A stretch of 64,000 nucleotides of DNA, taken from the NCBI GenBank assembly GCA_963725615.1, contig CAVRZO010000001.1, positions 310,001 through 374,000 on the forward strand, written 5' to 3'. Each line of letters opens with the position of its first letter. The stretch's first letter is position 1. This stretch comes from JAIQFF01 sp963725615 (GTDB taxonomy: Bacteria; Acidobacteriota; Terriglobia; Terriglobales; Acidobacteriaceae). Position numbers and translations under genes: made by a program. Below are positions 59,014-64,000 of this stretch, in pieces. Under the pieces are notes generated by a model that saw only the letters and a list, made by a program, of their open reading frames with translations, was not told where the DNA came from and did not search any database.

Positions 59014-60510
59014 ATGAAGAAGTTGCTGCTGATCATGCTCTTGCTGTGCGGGGTAGTAATAGGACAGGAAAAAGCTGCCGACAACAGCAACCAGCCCGCT
59101 CTCACCATCTACAACCAGAGTTTCTTTGTGGCGCGCGAATATGTACCACTCGATCTCACAGCCGGCGTGAACCGTGCCCAGTTTGCCGGCATCGCTTCAC
59201 ATCTGGAGCCAGATTCCGTCATCCTGCGCGATCCCGCCGGGCGGGCGCTGCAAGTGCTGGAGCAGAATTACCGGAATGATCCTATCTCGCAGGAACTGTT
59301 GCTTTCGTTTTATGAAGGCAAGACTATCGACTTCCTGGTGCAGCGCGCCGACAGACAGGAAATCATCAAGGGCAAAGTAGTGCGCAGCGGTTACATTCCC
59401 AGCAGCTACTATGCGCAAAATTATCAGCAGCCGTCATTCACGCAGCCCATCATCGAAGTGGATGGCGTGCTGCGCTTCGGACTGCCCGGCCAGCCGCTGT
59501 TTCCCGGGCTTTCCGGCGATTCCATTCTGAAGCCGACTCTTAGCTGGTTGCTGCAGACTAACGACCCCGGCAAATTCGACGCCGAGATTTCCTACGTTGC
59601 CGGTGGCATGAGCTGGCAGGCGGACTACAACCTGGTGGTGTCCGACAACCCCAAAAGCAAGACCGATCTGCTCGACATGGTGGGCTGGATCACCATGCGC
59701 AATCAGAGCGGAAAGACATTTGAGAATGCGAACATAAAGCTGATGGCCGGCGACGTGAACAAGGTCCAGCCCGGCTCCCTCGCCAACCGCGCCTATGGCG
59801 CGATGAAAATGGCGATGGACGAAGCCGCCGCTGCGCCGGTGGTCCGCGAGAAATCGTTCGACGAATTCCACCTCTACTCTCTGGCACGGCCCACCACGCT
59901 CCACGATCAGGAAACCAAGCAGGTGGAGTTTGTGCGTTCGACTGGCATTCACGCGCAGCGGCTGTACGTGTACGACGGTGCGCAAGTGGCCCAGTACGGC
60001 TACTACAACGTAGAGCAGATTCGCCAGGACCAGAGCTACGGAACGCAGTCGAATCCCAAGGTGTGGGTCATGGAGGAATTCAAGAACGCCGAAGCGAACC
60101 ATCTCGGCATTGCGCTGCCCAAAGGCAAGCTGCGCTTCTATCGCCGCGATACGGACGGACACCTGGAATTTGTCGGCGAGAACGTGATTGATCACACACC
60201 GAAAGACGAAACCATCCGTATCTTCACCGGCAATTCGTTCGATGTGGTCGGTGAGCGCAAGCGCACCAACTATCGCGTGGATTCCGCTCAGCACTGGATG
60301 GACGAGTCTTTCGAAATCCGCGTCCGCAATCACAAAAAAGAAGCGGTGACGGTGCGTGTGGTGGAGCACCTCTATCGCTGGACTAATTGGAAGCTGAGCG
60401 AACAGTCACAGGAGTCACGCAAGACCGACGCGCAGACGGTGGAATTCCCAGTAACCATCGCTCCCGACGGGGAGCAGGTGGTGACCTACACAGTGCATTA
60501 CTCGTGGTAG
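59014..60510 (+). CDS. Secreted DUF4139-domain protein
   Basis: The protein is 498 residues with signal peptide MKKLLLIMLLLCGVVIGQ. Residues 20-150 look like the N-terminal DUF4140-like part (LTIYNQSFFVAREYVPLDLTAG...). Residues about 190-495 are DUF4139, with ISYVAGGMSWQADYNLVVSD, GWITMRNQSGKTFENANIKLMAGDVN and YRVDSAQHWMDESFEIRVRNHKKEAVTVRVVEHLYRWTNW. DUF4139 proteins are beta-rich envelope proteins without defined function. Upstream AATAAGGGGAAACGACA supplies a ribosome site. It lies 174 bases after the DUF4349 gene on the same strand and shares a leader motif. Confidence 0.85.
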   Translation: MKKLLLIMLLLCGVVIGQEKAADNSNQPALTIYNQSFFVAREYVPLDLTAGVNRAQFAGIASHLEPDSVILRDPAGRALQVLEQNYRNDPISQELLLSFYEGKTIDFLVQRADRQEIIKGKVVRSGYIPSSYYAQNYQQPSFTQPIIEVDGVLRFGLPGQPLFPGLSGDSILKPTLSWLLQTNDPGKFDAEISYVAGGMSWQADYNLVVSDNPKSKTDLLDMVGWITMRNQSGKTFENANIKLMAGDVNKVQPGSLANRAYGAMKMAMDEAAAAPVVREKSFDEFHLYSLARPTTLHDQETKQVEFVRSTGIHAQRLYVYDGAQVAQYGYYNVEQIRQDQSYGTQSNPKVWVMEEFKNAEANHLGIALPKGKLRFYRRDTDGHLEFVGENVIDHTPKDETIRIFTGNSFDVVGERKRTNYRVDSAQHWMDESFEIRVRNHKKEAVTVRVVEHLYRWTNWKLSEQSQESRKTDAQTVEFPVTIAPDGEQVVTYTVHYSW

Positions 60511-60524
60511 TTGAATCGCAGTAA

Positions 60525-60667
60525 TGTGGGGCGGGCGCCCTCGCCCGCCGCCTTTGAAGTTGATCTTGATTTTGGAAGCGAAAGTTGCTTCCAGAAAACT
60601 GCTGAGAAATCCGCATCGCCATACCACAGCCAGATCAAGAGCGGCGGGCGGGGCGCCCGCCCCACAC
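60525..60667. repeat. Family B element between convergent genes
   Basis: GTGGGGCGGGCGCCCTCGCCCG at the left and AGCGGCGGGCGGGGCGCCCG then CCCCACAC at the right, inverted ends about 140 bases apart, between the DUF4139 gene and the CPBP gene. Confidence 0.85.
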
Positions 60668-60671
60668 GTTC

Positions 60672-61697
60672 TCAGTGGTTTGAAATGGTCGGCGGGTACT
60701 TTACGTCGGGATATGCGCGGTCGAACGCTACCCACATCAGTGCCAGCAGCACAAAGAGAAAGACGCTGCCTTCCGGGCCGACGGTTCCGCCGGTCAGCCA
60801 TTGCGGGCCCTGCAGCGAAGAACGCAGCAGGTGTCCGGGAGCCATGCCTCCGCTGTCAGGGACAGAATAAAAGTAGCTCTCACCCCAGTCCCACGCCGCG
60901 TGAAAGCCAATAGCAAACCAGAGGCTCCCGGTGCGCCGCAGGGTGAGGCAGAAGAAAAAGCCGATCACCATGGCGCCGAGAATGCCCACCCAGCTCTCTC
61001 CCGGATTTTCCAGATGCAGCGCCCCGAAACCGAGCGAAAGCAGAGTCGCCGCTGGCCAGAAACCGACTGTTTCGGTCAACGTAAATTGCGTATACCCACG
61101 GGTGAAGAATTCTTCGTAAAAGGCAACGATCAGGAAGAACGCAGCCCAGAAGACCGCGAACTTCAGCGCGCGCCCTCCATGCAGGGCGAAGGACCCGAAA
61201 TAGAAAGCATGAGCTCCGCGCAATGCCAGCAGCAGCAGAGTGAGCGACACCATTCCCCACAACGCGCCTACCCAGAAAAGCTTGCCAAAGGCTTTGCCCG
61301 GCGGCAGACCGTAGCAGCTGAACGGACGGCCTTCGATCCGCGCCATCAGCAGCGCGGGAGCCAGCGCGATGATGGCGAGTCCGAACTCGGCTGCCGTCTG
61401 TCTCCACAGGAACAGCGCGTCGGACAAACCGTAGGCGAGCAGAACAAACAGGCAGAATCGCAGCGCACGGTACATGAGGAAATAGAGCACCAGGCGCCAT
61501 AGGGGGCGGAGTCCATCCCGCGAGAAAAATATCTTCTGTACTCTTTCTTCAAAGGGAGGCAGCCGCTCGAAACCCGGGTCGGCGCCGGGCGCGATGGCGG
61601 GCGGCGCGAACTCGGGAGAAACCTCGTTGAGTTCGTCAGGCAGGCTGTTTCTTGGTTCATCCATCGCGCGGAAGTTTCCTGATTTGTCCCTCGCCAT
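60672..61697 (-). CDS. CPBP-family intramembrane metalloprotease
   Basis: The protein is 341 residues with a Pro-rich cytosolic N-terminus (about 1-70) and about seven membrane helices. The CPBP motifs are FYEEFFTRGYTQFTL (paired Glu and Arg), SLGFGALHLENPGESWVGILGA (His) and AIGFHAAWDWGESYF (His/Asp). Likely an inner-membrane protease of unknown substrate, unrelated in context to the other CPBP gene at 5003-5713. The ATG at 61697 is used; ATG 61664 (MDEPRNSL) is a close alternative. The ATG is 24 bases from the divergent gene at 61721. Confidence 0.85.
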   Translation of the reverse strand: MARDKSGNFRAMDEPRNSLPDELNEVSPEFAPPAIAPGADPGFERLPPFEERVQKIFFSRDGLRPLWRLVLYFLMYRALRFCLFVLLAYGLSDALFLWRQTAAEFGLAIIALAPALLMARIEGRPFSCYGLPPGKAFGKLFWVGALWGMVSLTLLLLALRGAHAFYFGSFALHGGRALKFAVFWAAFFLIVAFYEEFFTRGYTQFTLTETVGFWPAATLLSLGFGALHLENPGESWVGILGAMVIGFFFCLTLRRTGSLWFAIGFHAAWDWGESYFYSVPDSGGMAPGHLLRSSLQGPQWLTGGTVGPEGSVFLFVLLALMWVAFDRAYPDVKYPPTISNH

Positions 61698-61720
61698 GGT
61701 AAAACACTCGCCGGTTCTCC

Positions 61721-62971
61721 ATGGTCGGATTCTTCAGTCGCGAACGATTTGGCAAGCCCCAGGTGCTGGCAGCATTCCTACTGCTGGTGTTTCTGGCGCA
61801 GTGTCTCTGGCTGGTGGGGAGAGGCGTGCGATCTGGAACGTTGGACCTGGCTGAAGTTGAACGGGTGGAGCGAGGGACTGCACTTTGGCATACCAGTTGG
61901 GCCGGACGCGGCACGAACCTGCGAATGGCGCCCGAGTTGGTGCAGCCCTATCAGGAGAACAAAGGCCCTGGAATGTCAATTGATGTCTGGCCCGCGAGCG
62001 ACGCCGCCTACGATGCGCACCATTCGCCTCTGTGGTACCTGATCGCATCCGCTCCGCTGGAGCTGCGACCTCCAGGAAATATCCGCGAGCTTCATTGGTT
62101 AGCCTGCGTGCCGTACCTGATGTTTGGCCTGCTGCTGGGCGCTTCGCTCTGGTACGTGGCGCGCCGCCTTTTTGGCAATGCCGGCGGTTACGTCGCGCTG
62201 GCTCTTTATTGTTTCTCGCCGGGTATTGTCCGTGCCTGCGCGCTTTGGTCCGCCGAGCCCGAGGTGGGCGCAGCCTGGGGAGCGTTCGGAGCAATCTTCA
62301 CCGCCATCGCCGTGGCCCATACGCTGTACGCGCCGCGTGAAGTGGTGCTGTGGAACTGGCGGCGCATTGGGTTGCTGGGATTGTCGCTGGCGCTCGCCGT
62401 CGGCTCACAGTTTTCGCTGGTGATTGTGCTGCCGGTAGCGCTGGCGTTCATGCTGTACCTCGCTCCCACCCGGCGCATGGCTGCCTTGGCGATCTGGACA
62501 GTGGCTTGTGGGATTGCGCTGCTGTTCGGCTACGCCTCCTACTTTTTCCACGGACGCGCTTTGTGGCAGGGAATTCGGCACGCATCCTTTCTAGGAATCT
62601 CGTGGAAGGCTTACGCCATGCCCAAGGCTTATCATCAGGTGCTGGCGCAACTGGGACAAAGCAGTCCCGCGCTGGTGGTAGCATTGCCCGTCGCGTTTAT
62701 CACATACCTGGCTTGGCCTCGCGCTCGCTACTTTGGAAACACGGCGCCCTTGCTGGTTGTCGCCCTGTTCCTGGTGCTCGGCTTGGGTACACCGCACTAT
62801 CCCGGCCTCGGCTTTCAATTCATGGCGGTGCCCTTCGTGTTCGTTTTTGTAGCCGGCATCGCGGCGGATCTGCTGGAAACTCGCTATCACGAGATCGCCG
62901 TGGCCGCCGTTTCAGGCCTGTTAGTAGCGAACGCCGCATGGAACCTCTGGGAGCTGGCCCGCATCAGGTAA
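61721..62971 (+). CDS. Polytopic membrane protein, glycosyltransferase-like fold
   Basis: The protein is 416 residues with about ten predicted transmembrane helices starting with VLAAFLLLVFLAQCLWLVG. An extracytoplasmic loop (about 35-100, RGTALWHTSWAGRGTNLRMAPELVQPYQ...AHHSPLWYLIASAP) between the first two helices is reminiscent of PMT/ArnT-type (GT-C) glycosyltransferases, and AHHSPLWY is like the acidic/aromatic loop of that fold. No catalytic residues can be fixed. Divergent from the CPBP gene. Could also be an unrelated DUF membrane protein. Confidence 0.55.
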   Translation: MVGFFSRERFGKPQVLAAFLLLVFLAQCLWLVGRGVRSGTLDLAEVERVERGTALWHTSWAGRGTNLRMAPELVQPYQENKGPGMSIDVWPASDAAYDAHHSPLWYLIASAPLELRPPGNIRELHWLACVPYLMFGLLLGASLWYVARRLFGNAGGYVALALYCFSPGIVRACALWSAEPEVGAAWGAFGAIFTAIAVAHTLYAPREVVLWNWRRIGLLGLSLALAVGSQFSLVIVLPVALAFMLYLAPTRRMAALAIWTVACGIALLFGYASYFFHGRALWQGIRHASFLGISWKAYAMPKAYHQVLAQLGQSSPALVVALPVAFITYLAWPRARYFGNTAPLLVVALFLVLGLGTPHYPGLGFQFMAVPFVFVFVAGIAADLLETRYHEIAVAAVSGLLVANAAWNLWELARIR

Positions 62972-63103
62972 GAGTGACCATCGTCACCGCCTTATGCTTC
63001 AACCACTTAGAACCATCTTCGGAATTGACAAAATAAGGACAAACCAACTGCCCTCCGTGAAGCTCTAATTAAACGAGCGGTATTTGTTCAGGGGGCCTGC
63101 GCC

Positions 63104-63904
63104 ATGGTTTCCAAACTGGGGTATGATTTGTATGTGAAGCGGCTGAACTCAGCCACGGTAGCGGCACTTGCCCTGGTTGCAGGTGGATGGATTTCGCTAA
63201 CGCTCGTTCCTGCTGCGAACGCACAAATCAACGGCGTTCCGGCGTCGGTCACCTCCACCAATTTTGGCGGACATCTGAATTCCACCCCGGGTGTGCCGGC
63301 CAGCATCACTTCGCTCGGACCGAATGGCATTCAGCCCAGGAATCCGTTTCCCAATCAGCCCGCGTGCTGCATCAATCCCCTGTTTCCGGTGAACCCGAAC
63401 CCGCCGACTAACCGGCGTCATCATCGCCAGCGTGGCCAATTCTTCCCCGGGGGTGGTGCGGTCTACGTTCCGTACGCCTATCCTGTGGTTGGAGAACCTG
63501 ACCCCGGAGACGCGATGGCGGACCAGCAGGAAAATCAGCCGGAAGAGGATTACCGTGGCGGACCGACCATCTTCGATCGCCGCGGCCCGGGAGCACCCGC
63601 GCGCTCCTATGCCGATGCCTACCCGCCGCCACGTCGTCCCCAGCCGGAAGCCGAGGCCGCTCCAGCGGTCCCGCCGACGGAGACCCCGGTCCCCGACCAG
63701 CCGCAAACCCTGCTCGTCTTCAAAGACGGCCACCAGCTCGAAGTCCAGAACTACGCCGTGATTGGAGACACACTGTACGACTTGACGCCGGGACGCCATC
63801 ACAAGATCGCGCTCGACGAGCTAGACCTGACTTCCACCGCGAAACAGAACGACGATCGCGGCATTGATTTCCGCTTGCCGCCTAAGCCTGAAGCGACAAA
63901 GTAA
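63104..63904 (+). CDS. Secreted Pro-rich hypothetical protein
   Basis: The protein is up to 266 residues. A signal-peptide-like segment VKRLNSATVAALALVAGGWI ends near PAANAQ. The middle is Asn/Pro/Gly-rich (NRRHHRQRGQFFPGGGAVYVPYAYP), with a further Pro-rich linker (about 160-205) and a small C-terminal ordered part LLVFKDGHQLEVQNYAVIGDTLYDLTPGRHHKIALDELDLTS. The latter looks like a small SH3-like domain common in acidobacterial envelope proteins. GTG 63134, 6 bases after TATGAT (63122-63127), may be the real start, giving 256 residues. Its stop abuts the next ATG. Confidence 0.6.
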   Translation: MVSKLGYDLYVKRLNSATVAALALVAGGWISLTLVPAANAQINGVPASVTSTNFGGHLNSTPGVPASITSLGPNGIQPRNPFPNQPACCINPLFPVNPNPPTNRRHHRQRGQFFPGGGAVYVPYAYPVVGEPDPGDAMADQQENQPEEDYRGGPTIFDRRGPGAPARSYADAYPPPRRPQPEAEAAPAVPPTETPVPDQPQTLLVFKDGHQLEVQNYAVIGDTLYDLTPGRHHKIALDELDLTSTAKQNDDRGIDFRLPPKPEATK

Positions 63905-64000
63905 ATGCCAAGCCGGTTCGCTCTCGCCATCTTCGCAGCTGCGCTTGCGATATCGCCAGCCGCAGCGCAGCTTCGCGCCACGGGCGCAGGCACAGCGGGA
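63905..64000 (+). CDS. Secreted protein, N-terminal fragment (runs off the window)
   Basis: ATG follows the previous stop directly (TAAATG), so it is coupled. The visible 32 residues are MPSRFALAIFAAALAISPAA then AQLRATGAGTAG, a clear signal peptide with cleavage after AAAQ or nearby. Nothing else can be inferred from the fragment. Confidence 0.65.
   Translation, partial: MPSRFALAIFAAALAISPAAAQLRATGAGTAG

Noticed and set aside
59434..60369. 311-residue minus-strand frame opposite the DUF4139 gene
   Set aside because: Antisense artefact with no recognisable domains.

Overview
The window is a GC-rich chromosome segment from a Gram-negative bacterium. The best guess is an Acidobacteriota member of the Terriglobia/Koribacter type. 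This is an inference, not a database result. It rests on YidC with a large periplasmic domain, hopanoid HpnH, many secreted proteins with AQ-type signal-peptide ends, DUF885 and DUF4139 proteins, and dense GC-rich palindromic repeats of a kind familiar from that phylum. No phage, plasmid, CRISPR array, tRNA or rRNA gene was recognised. Most of the window is core genome, with small accessory or unknown genes in the gaps.

Layout. 1-5.7 kb: partial deoxynucleoside kinase, NodB deacetylase, HemL, a DUF427 protein, a DDAH-like amidinohydrolase, and a PadR/HAAS/CPBP three-gene operon with a perfect operator palindrome. 5.7-16.7 kb: Mfd, a DUF885 peptidase-like protein, GalU, a purD-orf-purE operon, and an MntR-like regulator with its target MntH. 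16.8-25.2 kb: small enzymes, TrpG/PabA, PilZ, an AMIN-domain protein, YtxH, EF-P, an acyP-apt pair, GlsB and a radical SAM protein. 25.4-36.1 kb: GTP-PEPCK, PurN, TyrS, a PQQ-propeller pseudogene remnant, a lipid kinase, YdeI and MBL proteins, a zinc-ribbon coiled-coil protein, and RlmI with an apparent frameshift. 36.2-43.6 kb: Hsp20-ClpB, RuvB-RuvA, MnmE and a beta carbonic anhydrase. 43.7-57.5 kb: the classical origin neighbourhood (jag-yidC-yidD-rnpA-rpmH on the minus strand, divergent dnaA-dnaN on plus), then MscL, HpnH and GyrB. 57.7-64 kb: DUF4349, DUF4139, a second CPBP protease and membrane or secreted proteins of unknown function.

Three things stand out. First, the intergenic space is filled by several families of imperfect, inverted-repeat elements of about 50-210 bp (called A, B, C and smaller ones here). 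They lie at gene ends, supply the stop codon of at least two genes (the DDAH-like gene and purN), and one sits in frame inside mnmE. Second, many genes have a good -10 hexamer only 6-13 bases before the start codon and no Shine-Dalgarno sequence. This suggests leaderless or near-leaderless mRNAs alongside ordinary Shine-Dalgarno genes. Third, individual molecular oddities include an EF-P whose tip lysine position is asparagine, an MscL with a C-terminal zinc ribbon, a near-identical operator pair at mntR and mntH, and an unlisted 55-residue membrane ORF with a strong ribosome binding site.

I do not see a convincing new multi-gene defence or biosynthetic system. The repeat/gene interactions and the promoter architecture are the parts most worth a second look.
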